Source of the DNA: Climacteris rufus
Lineage: Eukaryota; Chordata; Aves; Passeriformes; Climacteridae
NCBI GenBank assembly: GCA_013398175.1
Contig: VZRZ01003118.1
Coordinates: 66,763-130,762 of the forward strand
Reading direction: 5' to 3'
Length of the DNA: 64,000 nucleotides
Below, piece by piece: positions 48,394 through 60,954 of this stretch. The position numbers and the translations under genes were made by a program. Within the stretch, counting starts at the first letter, position 1, and every line of letters begins with the position of its first letter. The notes under the pieces are model-generated. The model ran no database searches and was not told the DNA's origin. It saw only the letters and a program-made list of their open reading frames with translations.

Positions 48394-50238
48394 TGGTGGG
48401 GCTGAAGAGCAGAGGGTTCAGTTGGAGGCAGGAAAACACTCTGGATTTGAGCCAGTCCATACCCAGAACCCTGTGCTGGGGTTGGCCACGAACTCTGCTG
48501 TGCTTGGTCCTGGATTTAGCTGAGGGTGAAACTCTCCAGGCAAAAATCTCTTTCAGGGCATTGCCTTCTGTGGTGGGTTGGCTTTTTTCCACATGTTTTG
48601 GATAAATCATTAAATGCTCGAGGTAATTTCTGTGTTTAAATTGGTTTTTTTCATGGCTAAAATGAAGCTGTGATGCAAATATTCACGTGCTGCTCATCCC
48701 AGCCCGGGTGCTTTGCAGATCAGTTTGTTCTGCTGAGTGTAGGATGATGCTGTGGGACTCCAGCATTGCTGCAGCTCCAATATTTAATAATTCTCCACTC
48801 TGGAAGGGTTTGCACTTCCCTGCTGGCACAGACAAGAGCCTTTAGTGCAGACTTTGCACTGGGAATGACCTTGTTAAATCCCAAGAATTATTTTCACTGG
48901 GTCATCATCTTGATAAGCCTTTGTAGGATCTGCTCGTGTGAAAATCAACCTGATCTCTATTATTTCAAATTCTACCTGAAGTGGAAATAATTCTGAGTTT
49001 TGCTTTTACTTTCGAGATCATTGCAATGCTGAAAGTGAGGGCTGTGGTTAGGTAAAATGGTAAATATTTCATATATAGATTTAGTTCATTGTATAATTAG
49101 TTCCTTTCTATTTTATTTACCAGAAAGTCTATATGCTAAGGTATAATGATATTTTTTAATGTGCAGATATAGAAAATATTTTAGCATTGGATGGAGAATC
49201 AAATCTCCTTTGAGGTAAAATTACTGCTAAAATATTTGAATTCCAGCTCTGATAGCACTTAGTCCAGCTCCCAGATGATCTAAAGACTCCACATGGAGGT
49301 AGGATGCGCATTTTGCTGAACTTGGGTCCGTGATTTTTATGTCTGATTTTTTTACTTAAAGAAGTCAATTTTATGTATATTAGAAATGCAGCTGAAGCAT
49401 GGTTAAGGAGAGGTCAAATCTCACTTTTTCTGAAAAGCACACAATGCTCTGAGCCTTTATTCTCACATCCCTGACCATCATCTCAGGTTCCTTGGAATCT
49501 TCTGGGGTAGGATTTGTTGAGCAATTTTAGATACTTGTGACATAATTTTCTGCAGAACAACCAAAATGGCAAACTCTGCCTGGAGTTTGTTGGAGAATCA
49601 GTTTAACCAAACAGGACCTCAGGAACAGAACACATTGGTCAGCAGACCTGACCAGTTTACAAGATAATTTCTGTGTTATTTGAGGAAAATGTGGGGAAAT
49701 TCTGTGGTGTGTGTAAAAGATCACCTTGGTTTTTTTGTTGTGATTTATCTATGCAGTAAAAATAATTTAAAATGAGGGGTAGCATCCCCCAGGTGGGTGC
49801 TGGAGTGTTTGCTGCCCTCTCTGTGCCCAGGGTGGGGACAGAGGTGCTGCCACCAGCCCCTCCTTCAGTGCTGGGCTCACCAACCAAATCCTTGAGGGGA
49901 AAATTTGATTTTGTCGGGAGTTTTGTCATGTCCTGCCATAGTTCTGTGTCTATCCTCTGTGTGGTGGTGGCTCTCCCCTGTACTGTCCTGTCCGAGCTGT
50001 ATCAATTGTTATTTTTAAATGTTAAAGTGCCTTATTTTAATTGTAGAAGCATGAGAATTTTCTGTCAAATCTGGTAAAATCGCTGGGATCGTTTTAGCAC
50101 AATTAAAAGATGAGATTTGTGTTTATTTTGTTGTTGGACAAATGCTTGACCAGGGAATGGGTGAGGTCAGAGGTGGTGCCAGCTCCTGCTCCAGCAGGGC
50201 CATCCCAGAGCTCAGGGCTGTGTCCAGATGGTTTGGAA
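48394..50238. other. Intergenic, nothing recognised
   Basis: AT-rich sequence without recognisable genes. The segment around 49780-49960 is GC-richer but not identified. Confidence 0.5.
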
Positions 50239-50585
50239 NNNNNNNNNNNNNNNNNNNNNNNNNNNNNNNNNNNNNNNNNNNNNNNNNNNNNNNNNNNNNN
50301 NNNNNNNNNNNNNNNNNNNNNNNNNNNNNNNNNNNNNNNNNNNNNNNNNNNNNNNNNNNNNNNNNNNNNNNNNNNNNNNNNNNNNNNNNNNNNNNNNNNN
50401 NNNNNNNNNNNNNNNNNNNNNNNNNNNNNNNNNNNNNNNNNNNNNNNNNNNNNNNNNNNNNNNNNNNNNNNNNNNNNNNNNNNNNNNNNNNNNNNNNNNN
50501 NNNNNNNNNNNNNNNNNNTGGGATGGGATGGGATGGGATGGGATGGGATGGGATGGGATGGGATGGGATGGGATGGGATGGGATG
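50239..50585. repeat. TGGGA pentanucleotide array with a 280-bp assembly gap
   Basis: N at 50239-50518 is followed by about 13 perfect TGGGA copies to 50585. Only the right side of the gap shows the repeat. Confidence 0.9.
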
Positions 50586-50654
50586 GACACAGCCCTGCAG
50601 AGGGATGGACACAGCACTCCAGAGGTGCTCCCAGGGCTGGGCAGAGGGGCAGGG

Positions 50655-51170
50655 TCACTCCCTGACCTGCTGGGAATGCTCTTCCCAAAGCACCCCAGGA
50701 TCCCCTTGGCTTTGTGGCCCCAGGACACTCTGCTGGCTCAGGGACAGGTTGTTGTCCCCCAGGACTCCCAGGTCCTTCTCAGAGCTGCTCCAGCAGCTGC
50801 CCCCAGCCTGTGCTGGTACATGGGGTTATCCTTCCCCAGCTGCAGGAGCTGTATTTGCCCTTGTTGAGCTTCAGATGGTTTTTTGCCCATTTCTCCATCC
50901 TGTCCAGACCCTTGTGAGGGTGGGAATTGGCTGCTCCTGCCAGCTCTGTCAGCAGGGAACTGCTGAGGAGGCACTGACCCCTCATCCCATCACTGATGGG
51001 TAAATTCAACAACAGTGGGCCCAGTTCTGGACCTTGGGGGACACCACCAGTGAGAGAACTCCAGGCTGACCCTGTGCCACTGCTCAGGACCCTCTGGGAT
51101 CTGCCAGACCCATCCAGCCCACAGTGCCTGGGTTTGCTCAGGAGGAAGCCAGGGATGGCTTCCACCTTAC
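50655..51170 (-). mobile_element. CR1 LINE reverse-transcriptase-region fragment, antisense
   Basis: CTCTTCCCAAAGCACCCCAGG, AGGACTCCCAGGTCCTTCTC, TGTGCTGGTACATGGGGTTA and CCCAGTTCTGGACCTTGGGG follow the antisense order of the avian CR1 RT region. Broken frames. Confidence 0.8.
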
Positions 51171-51364
51171 TCTGGGGTTTGTTGAGGGGTTAATTACCAT
51201 AATCAGCAATGTGGGGACAATGATGTGCCATGTGCCAGGCAGCAGCACCCTCCTGTGGGCCAGGACCCTGTTCCTGAAGTGCAGGAGTGGCCAAGTTTGT
51301 ACTTCACAAAAGGTGTAGTTACAGCACCTGGTATCACACAGTCAGCCCTACAAAGTGGCTGCCT

Positions 51365-51567
51365 GGTATTTCAGTGTCACTGGGGCTGTGTCAGGGGGTT
51401 GGGATGGAGATCAGGGCAAGGTTCTTCCCCCAGAGGGTGCTGGGCACTGCCCCAGAGCTGCCAGAGCTCCCAGGGATGCTCAGGGTGGAGTTGTTGGGGT
51501 GTCTGTGCAGGGCAAGGGGTTGGATCAATGATCCCTGTGGGTCCCTTCCCCTTGATTCTGTGATGTC
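51365..51567 (+). mobile_element. CR1 LINE 3' fragment
   Basis: GGCACTGCCCCAGAGCTGCC, GGGGTTGGATCAATGATCCC and CCCTTGATTCTGTGATG correspond to a CR1 3' end in sense orientation. Confidence 0.75.
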
Positions 51568-52249
51568 CCAGGTGATGTGACTTGGTCAGGGCATGGCCAG
51601 TAAGAGTCAGAAAAACCTGGGAGCAGCTCTGAGTGCAGTTCTGGGCAGTTCCTGTGTCTGCAAATGTGTCCTTGAGTTATGGAAAAGACTTTCCTGACCC
51701 AGCACGGCTCAGCTTTTACCTGAGGATGCCTTTTACCTCAGGAGACCTCATTGCACACGCTGCAATTTCTGTGTTGGTGCCAACAGAGAGGAAGGAGCCC
51801 TCAATTATGGGGAATGCCTGCAGGAGCTTTCTCTTGGAAAGCACAGAACAGCCACTGGCTGCAGCAAAATGGGTCTGGGTCCTGCTGAGGCACAGCTGAG
51901 CCAGCCAGGTTCAGCCAGCAGCACCCCTTAGATGTGCTGCCTTACCTGGGATGAATTAATCCTTGCCATCCCCACTGCTGGGCTCACTGGGACCCCCCAG
52001 CCCCATCCCCTGGGGCACAGCCTGGGGGGGCTGCTGGGGAAAGGGGGTGCAGCCCATTCAGAGCCCTCCCACAAAATCCTCCTGAGCACTGGGAGCTTTG
52101 TTAGAGCTTTTGCAGCACTTCTTCATGAGGAGCCTCAAATCCCCTTTTCTCAAACCTGCTGACTCCCACCCCAGCCTGAGACAGCATCCCAGTGTTGGAG
52201 CTGTGGGGGAAAAGCTGCTTCTGTTTAAAATCTGGTGGAAGATCCAATC

Positions 52250-52457
52250 CTGCCACATGGCAGGTAGTTGGAGATTGGATTAGATATTGGGAGAAAATTC
52301 CTTACTGGGTTGGGAAAAACTCATTCCAACCACTTTCCACTGTCCCAGGGTTCTCCAAGCCCCATCCAGCCTGGCCTTGGGCACTGCCAGGGATGGGGCA
52401 GCCCCAGCTTCTCTGGGCACCCTGTGCCAGGGCCTGCCCACCCTGCTGATGCCAAAT
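52250..52457. mobile_element. Two CR1 3' pieces in opposite orientation
   Basis: 52268-52312 reads in CR1 sense (GATTGGATTAGATATTGGGA, then AAAATTCCTTACTGGG). From about 52322 the sequence reads antisense (CATTCCAACCACTTTCCACTG, CCAGGGATGGGGCAGCCCC, CTGTGCCAGGGCCTGCCCACC). The join is an inversion or insertion of one copy into another. Confidence 0.7.
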
Positions 52458-52459
52458 AG

Positions 52460-55400
52460 CCCGGGCTGGGTGCCAATCCAGCATGAAACAGAAATGTGTC
52501 TCCACGTTTTTACTCCACTGTGTTTATCTGGAATCAATTTAATCTGTTTGCAGAGCCATTACAGCATTTGCAGTGATTAGCTGGATAATTTGGAAAAGGG
52601 CCATAAGCACTGGGAAATTGTCATGCAGGGAAAATCGTGGAGACAGCAGCAAAGTGCACCAAAGCTGGTAAGGAATTTTTCTTAACCCTTGTATAAATAG
52701 GGAGAGCTCCCCAAAATTTGTAGCTGATGTGCTTGGCTTTTTTTTTTTCATTTTCCAGGAGTGAAGATACTCCTGGTTGTTGTTTGGTTGGAGGTCCCTC
52801 TCAGCCCAGAGTGGTGTGGCTGCATCTCCACGGGCAGTCCCAGGGGCAGTGACACTTTTGGCCTCTCAGGATTTGTGTTCTCTCTGCCCTGCTCTGCCCC
52901 TTAAACTGCCCTGCCAAAAACACAGCCTGCACCAACTGCTCTGCTGCCTGGGATATGTTACCTCATGCAGAAATGGGAATAATCCCTTCCCAAGAAACCA
53001 CTGGAGAGGTTCTGCTCAGCTGTTTTGTCCTGGGGTGCTTCTGTTGCGTTTTGCCATCTCAGCAGTGGGACCAGTTCTGGCCTTGTCTCCTTTTTCTTGT
53101 TTTTCCCCTTAAAAAACGTATTTTGCAGCTGTCTACATATTGAAAATACACTTCAAGTGGAGCTGAACCAGCAGCCATTTGAAAATGCTGTCAAATCCCC
53201 AATCTGAAGGTAAGGAAAACATCTCTCTTAACCTGGCACCTTTACCTGTCTCACTTCCTTTATTTTTAAATAAAATTGTGATCTAACTAATGGGGAGCAG
53301 TGGGTGCAGCCATGTCCTAAACCAGGCTGGCCCATGACTTGAAAAGCTTCCAGATCCCAAATAGTCCTGAGTGTATTTACAAACTTTAAAGCAAAAAACC
53401 CCTTGTGCAGTGCAGTGAAATCTGTCCCCAGGAAAACTGGAGGTGCCAGCTTGTCCTGTAAAACAAAAGTTTGGCAATGACACAGTTGAATTTGCTGCAT
53501 TTACCTGCTGCAAAATGCCTGGATAAGAATCACAGAGCCAGAAAATGTCATTTTTTAAATCAACTTTAGGCTAGAAAGCTGCAAAAGGCCACTGCAGCAT
53601 TTTCCCTATAGCTGGAGTTTGCTCCCACTGCTCTGTTCTTAGCTGGCTGCAGTGGCTGTGGGGTGGATGGATGGATGGAGGTTAAATTGCTCACACACCA
53701 TGCCAGGAATAAAAACTTTGGATTTCATGCTCTGGAAAGCAGAGGGGCCATGTCAGTGCAGGCAGGGTCCTGTCTCCACTTGCACTGTCCAAGCTGAAAC
53801 CATCAGTGCAGCCCAGCCTTGTCCAGGATGGAGCTGAACAGGAGCTGAGTTTACAGTGGCAATAAAGAACAAGCCTGGAAAATGCATTTGGAAACAAAAG
53901 TGTTTCACCTTGCATGGGGGAGGCAGCAGAGCCCTGGCCAGCTCAAGGTCACCTGGTGGGTTTCTTTTTCTGAGCTGTGTTTTCCAGAGCAAATGGGAAA
54001 TGTTTGTATTTTCTGCCCTTGCCTCAGCTCATCCAGGAAAAGCCATGGCAGAGGTGTCCCCAGTGTCACCCAGTGGGATGGAGGACATGAAGTGGCCTCT
54101 CCTTCTTTCCCACAGCCAGAATTTCCAGCACAGAGAGAACCAAACACGTGGGGAAGCCAGCAGGGACGAGGAGCTGTAAAAAGTATGGAATACTTCTTAA
54201 GCACTGCAGAAAGTATGGAATATTTTAAAGGAAAGTATGGAATATATTTAAATAAATATTTATTTTTTGAGTGTACAAAAGCAACTGGGAATTTGCAGAC
54301 AGGAAAGGGGAGAATAAAATTGTAGGGGAGGATGGCAGGGAAGGCTTGGAGACAGAACCCTGGAGAGGGGGAAGAGCGTGGCTCTGTCAGCTGCATCAGG
54401 TGCTGAAGGAAATCTTAAATAAAAAGTCCCAGAATATATAAATTAGGATGGAATTTGGGAGGAAAAGCAGCAGCAGGCAGTGACAGCTGGGTGGAGGCTG
54501 AGGGTAACCTAAATCCTGCCACATGTGGAATAAAAGCTTTGCCCCATTTGTGTGGTGACAGCTCAGAGATCCAGAGCTGAACCTTCCCAAAGAAGATCCA
54601 ACCCCAAAGATGGATTGTGCTGAGCTGCCTTTCATCCCAGGGAAGAACCAGACTTAAGAGATCAGCCTGGCCAGCTCTTCAGTGACTGACTCATCACTTC
54701 TGCAGGGAATTTCAAGAGGAAGGGTTCATACAGAAAATGGAAATTTGGGTCATTCGCTGAGGAAGAAGACGGAAAAAGAAAAATGAGTGAGTAGAGGCCA
54801 CGTCATCCAGGCCAAGCCACAAAATGAGCTGTAAGTAGGAACAATTGAGAAGTGTCTGAAAGGATCAGCTTTTAAGGACAGGAGGAGTGACAAGGGCAAG
54901 GAACGACAGAGTCTGTTACTGAGAGCAGGGGAAGGAAAGCTCTCAACAATGCACCTGAAAATCCATGAGCTGTGGAGGAGTGGCAGAGAATGAAGAATTG
55001 ATATAAATAGATGAAAACACTGAGCAGCTGCCTCCCCACCATGTGCTCTCCATTTCCCAGGCTGCCAGAGAACACGGATGTTTCTTATTTATTTACTCCT
55101 AATTACTGAGCCACAGCCTTCCCCTGAGGAGATAAATGCAGCTCAGGATGCTGCTGTTCCTCTTCTCTTCCCTCAGGGTGTCTCCCCTGCATCTCCATCC
55201 AAACCTTGTGGAAATGCCACCTCTCCATCCCCTCTCCAAAAGCTGTGGGCTCTCAGCTGCTGCCAGGAGCAGAGGGAAAGGCCAAGCTCCCGTGTGCCAG
55301 GCACTGATCCAGGGCATGGCACAGCCAGCAAATCTGTCTCTAGGTCGATGGGAATGAAGGAGGGGGAAAGGGAATTGGTGCTGAGAGGTCTGATGTAGGT

Positions 55401-56995
55401 TGTTGGCACAGCTCACAAGGGCAGGGCAGTCAGAGCTGGTATTTATGAGGCTGTTTCCATTCAGGGTGATGAACATTCCTGTTTTCCTGGCTGCTGGTGC
55501 AGTTGATCACCTTTACCTATCAAAAAAAAAGTCACCTTGCACTTGACAGAATTGTGCTGCACAGCAAAATCCCTTGGTACCTGTGCTGGTCTCTAAAAGG
55601 CAGGTGCAGAATGTGCAGATGTGGCACATCCTGAGCTCTCCTGTCTCCCTGGAAATGACCTGTGTCACCACACCTTTGCTGTCTGCTTCACAGAGCCTCT
55701 GTGGAGGAAAAACCACCAGCAAGGGCAAGTCATTCTGGAACAAGCTTTGCTTTTTGGCTTTTGGCACAAAAGTTGTCCAGAATGGATGGAAACCTGAGCA
55801 GAGAAGCCCAGCAGGACTTGAGGCCGCTCAGCTCAGAGAGGGGCAGAGCAGGGAGGGTCCTTTCCATCCTTCCCCTTGTTTAGCAAACACTTCTCCAGAT
55901 CCCAGCAATACCCTTATCTGGCAGCAGCACTTCTCTAAACCCCTTCAATCATTCTTCATGGCCAGAACAAGTTGTCATCCAAAATACTCTCTGGGAATAG
56001 TGTTTGTTTTCCAAACACAGCTCTGCTTGGTGGCTGCCCCGGCTGCAGAGACATAAAAGGGTCCTGGCTTGGCTGAGTAGCTCAGATCCCAAGGCAGGTG
56101 CACATGGGCCAGGTTTGCCTCTGCTCAGGGGTTGCTGTGAGGTGGAGACAGGTCTGTCCCCAGGGAGAAGCTCCAGGTGCTGAGGAAACACCCAGTTTGC
56201 AGCCACAGGTAAGATTTGGGTCGGGATTAGTGATGTGTGCAGGGCAGGGGAATGGGATTTCTCCTCATCCCAGTTCAGTTCCAACCCACAGCCACTCCAG
56301 GCCTCCTCTCAGGAGCGTTTTTCTCTGTGTCTGTTGTTCACTTTTCACAAAAAGGGGTTTTTTTTGAAGCTGCATTTTGACTGAAAAAGTTGGAGGAGCT
56401 CTGGGAAGTGTCTCTGTTACTTAAGCAGCCTGAAAAAGCAGGATGGTGTCATTCTGCCCATGGGAGCCCCTGGGATGTGCCTGTGTGGTGCAATCCACTA
56501 ATGCAACTTAAAATGTTGTAATGTTGAAGGAAAAATTCATTTGTGAACTACCTCCCTTCCCCACGTGTTGATTCCTAAAGCATCCCTTGGAATATCTCAA
56601 CATTTCCAAAATACTTTTTGCTTAAGTAGAAGCGTCTCGGAGGAAGTCGGAGTTCTCGAAGAAGTTTTACTTTCAGTGCAATTCAGTGAAATTTCAGTGA
56701 AATTTCAGTGAGATTCAGTTAAATTTCTGTGAAATTCAGTGAAGTTCCTGTTTCAAAACAAGAGGGATGTGGAGGAAGCACGGGGGGCTCTGTAGCTCTG
56801 CCCCTGATGTGGAGGGGCTGTGGTTAATCAGGTCCATAAGTGACAACAAACCAATCAACCTTGGGAAAACGCTTTTCTCTTTGATTTGCCTGAGGTGATT
56901 TGCCTTTATTTCTTTATTTCTCTATCCATGCCATGCACCCTGGAGCTCAGGAAGGTCCACTGAGCTCCAGGACTGCCTGCTCTCCTGCTTAGCTC
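52460..56995. other. Intergenic upstream of the SLC26A2-like gene
   Basis: No gene recognised. At 56672-56748 there are about six imperfect 11-13-bp units of the type TTCAGTGAAAT. A non-coding first exon of the downstream gene may lie in this interval but none could be placed. Confidence 0.5.
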
Positions 56996-57005
56996 CCCTG
57001 GGACC

Positions 57006-60000
57006 ATGGAGGACACGTCCAGCCAGAAGCCAGGACCGAGCCAGGATGCCCTCAGGCCACAAGAACCTCCTGTCACTTGCATCTGTTTGGAGGAGTATGA
57101 GCCCCCAGGCTTCAGCACCAAGGAGTTCATCCTGAGGAAAGCCAGAGATGCCTGCAGGTGCAAACAGCACAGCCTGAGCAGCTCCCTGCACCGCCTCTTC
57201 CCCGTGCTGGCCTGGCTGCCCCAGTACAACCCCAGGACCCAGCTGCTGGGGGACGTCATCTCGGGGCTGCTGGTGGGGATCGTGGCCATCCCCCAGTCCA
57301 TCTCCTACTCCCTGCTGGCCAACCAGGACCCCATCTACGGCATCTACACCAACTTCTTCTGCAACATCATCTACATGGCCATGGCCACGTCGCGCCACGC
57401 CAGCGTGGGCTCCTTCGGGGTGCTGTGCCTCATGGTGGGGCAGTCGGTGACGCGGCAGCTGCAGCTGGCGGGGTACGGGGACAGCAGCACCGCCCTTGGG
57501 GACAACTCCAGCTCCCCCAGGAACGGGACAGGGCCCTGTGACAGGAGCTGCTACGCCATCACCGTGGCCCTGTCCTTGAGCTTCCTGGTTGGTCTTTACC
57601 AGGTACAAACGCTCAGTGTTGTGCTGCTTCCTCCTGGGAGTCTCTCTGAGTTTGAGGTCTCTGAGAACCAGTGTTGGTTCCTCCTAGGAGTCTCTCTGAG
57701 TTTGAGGTCTCTGAGAACCAGTGTTGGTTCTAGGAGTTTCTCTGAGTTTGAGGTCTCTGAGAACCAGTGTTGGTTCCTCCTAGGAGTTTCTCTGAGTTTG
57801 AGGTCTCTGAGAACCAGTGTTGGTTCCTCCTAGGAGTTTCTCTGAGTTTGAGGTCTCTGAGAACCAGTGTTGGTTCCTCCTAGGAGTTTCTCTGAGTTTG
57901 AGGTCTCTGAGAACCAGTGTTGGTTCCTCCTAGGAGTTTCTCTGAGTTTGAGGTCTCTGAGAACCAGTGTTGGTTCCTCCTAGGAGTTTCTCTGAGTTTG
58001 AGGTCTCTGAGAACCAGTGTTGGTTCCTCCTAGGAGTTTCTCTGAGTTTGAGGTCTCTGAGAACCAGTGTTGGTTCCTCCTAGGAGTTTCTCTGAGTTTG
58101 AGGTCTCTGAGAACCAGTGTTGGTTCCTCCTAGGAGTTTCTCTGAGTTTGAGGTCTCTGAGAACCAGTGTTGGTTCCTCCTAGGAGTTTCTCTGAGTTTG
58201 AGGTCTCTGAGAACCAGTGTTGGTTCCTTCTAGGAGTTTCTCTGAGTTTGAGGTCTCTGAGAACCAGTGTTGGTTCCTCCTAAGAGTTTCTCTGAGTTTG
58301 AGGTCTCTGAGAACCAGTGTTGGTTCTAGGAGTTTCTGTGAGTTTGAGGTCTCTGAGAACCAGTGTTGGTTCCTCCTAGGAGTTTCTCTGAGTTTGAGGT
58401 CTCTGAGAACCAGTGTTGGTTCTAGGAGTTTCTCTGAGTTTGAGGTCTCTGAGAACCAGTGTTGGTTCAGGCTTAGCAGTCAGGAGAAACACTTCTAGAC
58501 CCAGACACCCTGGAATCCCTGTGAATTTAAGAAGTGCAAACACGGCTGAATGGGGAGGTTTGTCTTCCTCCAGGTCCTTGGATGTGTCCGAAACATCCTT
58601 AGGATCAGATGCAGCAAGAGGGGAGAAGGAGCTGTGAACCACCTTCCCACCACCCCAGTCCTGCAGCTGGGCAGGTTAGAGCAGGTTTGGGGCTGACCAG
58701 AACCACCCTCAAGGGCCCTGCCATCCTCCCTGGCATTGTCCCCACAGCCTGGGCTGAGCTGCCACTGAACAACTCCAGGCTTTGTCCGTGGGACAGGTAA
58801 ACCCCAGAGCACCACAATGATTTTGTGCCACTGCTTTCATGGGGCTGCCTGTGAGGAGGCAGAAGCAGAGACCTTGTAGGATTTTTTGTAAGGCATCCCT
58901 AGCCAAATATTAAATCCCTAGACAAATATTGAAGGTAGATCCCTTTAGTTTTCCATACCCCAGATTAACTACTGAAGATTAACTCCTCACATGGAATGCC
59001 CAGCACATCCACAGAGTAGCCAGAGCTGCTAAGGTGGGAACAAAGTGGCATCAGTTGCTACCCACCCCTGCCAGCCCTTCTCCCCCGTGCTAAAGGTGTT
59101 CCTGGTTTGCTTTTCAGATCCTGCTGGGGGTTTTACAGCTGGGCTTCGTGGCTGTCTACCTGTCAGAACCTCTCCTGGGTGGCTTCGTGACGGGCTCCAG
59201 CCTCACCATTATCACCTCCCAGATGAAATACCTGCTGGGCCTGAAAATCCCTCGTCACGAGGGCGTGGGCTCCTTCATCCTCACCTGGGTGGACCTTTTC
59301 AGGTACATCCACAACACCAACATCTGCGACCTGCTCACCAGCCTGGTGGCCCTGGCCATCATCGTGCCCGTCAAGGAGCTCAACGAGCGCTTCAAGGAGA
59401 GGATGAAGGCCCCGTTCCCCATCGAGCTGCTGGTGGTCATCGCGGCCACGCTCATCTCCCACTACTTCAACTTCGAGCAGCGCTACAAGGCCGCTGTGTG
59501 TGGGGACATCCCCACGGGCTTCAGGAGGCCCACCCTCCCGGACATAACGCTGTTTCCCAGCCTGGCCGTGGACGCCCTGCCCATCGCTGTCATCGGCTTT
59601 GCCATGACCGTGTCCCTGGCAGAAATCTTTGGCAAAAAGCACGGCTACCCCGTCAGCGCCAACCAGGAGATGATTGCCATTGGCATGTGCAACCTGGTGC
59701 CTTCCTTCTTCTACTGCTTCGCCAGCTCTGCTGCCCTGACCAAGACACTGCTGAAGGAGTCCACGGGGAGCCAGACGCAGCTGTCTGGGCTGGTCACCTC
59801 GCTGGTGCTGCTGCTGGTGCTGCTGTGGATCTCCCCGCTCTTCTACTCGCTGCAGACCTCCATCCTGGGGGTGGTGACCATCGTCAACCTGCGGGGCGGC
59901 CTCAGGAAGTTCCGTGACACGCCCAGGATGTGGCAGCTCAGCAAGCTGGACACGGTGGTGTGGTGGACAACCATGCTGTGCTCCACGCTGGTCACCACGG

Positions 60001-60698
60001 AGATCGGGCTGCTCGTGGGCGTTTGCTTCGCCCTCCTCTGCATCATCTTCCGCACGCAGAGGCCCCGGGCCACCCTGCTGGGCAAGGTCAGCGACAGAGA
60101 GGTCTACGAGGACCAGGCCACCTACAAACAGCTCAGCAGCATCGCCAACATCAAAATCTTCCGCTTCGAGTCCTCCCTGTACTACGCCAACAAGGACTAT
60201 TTCAAGGCTGTGCTGTACCAGAAAACCGGGGTCAATCCCGTCCTGCTGGCTGCTCAGCACCCAGGGCAGGGCGCCCAGGCGAACACAGGCACGGGCAGCA
60301 GCAAGGGCTTTCTGGGCACTGCCTTGGGCTGCCTGAAGCAGGCCGAGAAAAGGGCTGGGAAGCCTCCGGCAGACGCCAGCCCCCCCTCCCCAGGCATTCA
60401 CACCCTCGTCCTTGACTGCGGGGCCATGCAGTTCATAGACACCGTGGGCCTCTCTGTGCTGAAGGAGACGCACCACGACTACAAGAAGGTCGGTGTCCAG
60501 CTGCTCCTGGCCAACTGCAACCCCTCCATCCGCCACCGGCTGCGGGAGGGAGGCTGGGCTACCGAGACGGCCCCCGGGGGCCAGCTGGCTTTCCACAGCA
60601 TCCACGATGCGGTGCAGTTTGCTGAGCGCCGGTACAGCACGGACACACGGGATGCTGTCCTGGACCCTGAGGATCTGAGCTTCCAGGCGTCTTTGTAG
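57006..60698 (+). CDS. SLC26A2-like sulfate/anion transporter, tandem paralogue
   Basis: Predicted plasma-membrane anion exchanger of the sulfate-transporter branch of SLC26. Exons 57006-57602 and 59118-60698 join at phase 0 at the same position as SLC26A2 (after YQ, before a second exon starting ILLGVLQLGF), giving 725 aa. ATG has a good context (ACCATGG). Core LLGDVISGLLVGIVAIPQ, signature region PIYGIYTNFF then ATSRH, loop with NSS and NGT sites, ANQEMIAIGMCN, ISPLFYSLQ, and C-terminal STAS with TLVLDCGAMQFIDTVG. The STAS has a Gly/Ser/Ala/Pro-rich insertion between about residues 572 and 620. It is clearly of the SLC26A1/A2 type but not identical to either mammalian protein as remembered. 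Intact; no stop or frameshift seen. Substrate is inferred. Confidence 0.88.
57614..58469. repeat. 50-bp minisatellite in the SLC26A2-like intron
   Basis: About 17 units, nearly identical, starting 12 bp after the donor of exon 1. Core of each unit: GAGTTTCTCTGAGTTTGAGG, then TCTCTGAGAACCAGTGTTGG, then TTCCTCCTAG. Three units carry a 4-bp deletion (GGTTCTAGGAG, 46-bp period). Translated frames are artefact. Confidence 0.95.
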
Positions 60699-60954
60699 CC
60701 CCCTGAGCGAGGGGTGGGCTCGGGAGCTCTTGGCTCTGGGTGCTCTGCCAGCGGCAGGGCTGCGGCAGAGGGCTGGGGAACGGGTGCGGAGGGGCTGGGC
60801 ACGGGTGGGTGCTCTGGGCACGGGTGGGTGCGAGGGGCGCATCCCGGGATGTCCCGGGCGGGGGGAGCTGCGCCTGCCCCGTGTGGGCGCTGGGGGGCGC
60901 GGGAGAGCCGGGAATCGCCGGGAATTACCGGGAATTCGGGAAGGGAGAGGGGGG

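Noticed and set aside
57614..58469. CRISPR-like regular repeats
   Set aside because: Units are contiguous with no unique spacers, and this is a vertebrate intron. The same holds for the other arrays.
57606..58498. Repeat protein encoded by the 50-bp array (SEFEVSENQCWFLL words)
   Set aside because: The frame depends on array phase and is broken by the 46-bp units. It lies inside an intron with well-defined borders.
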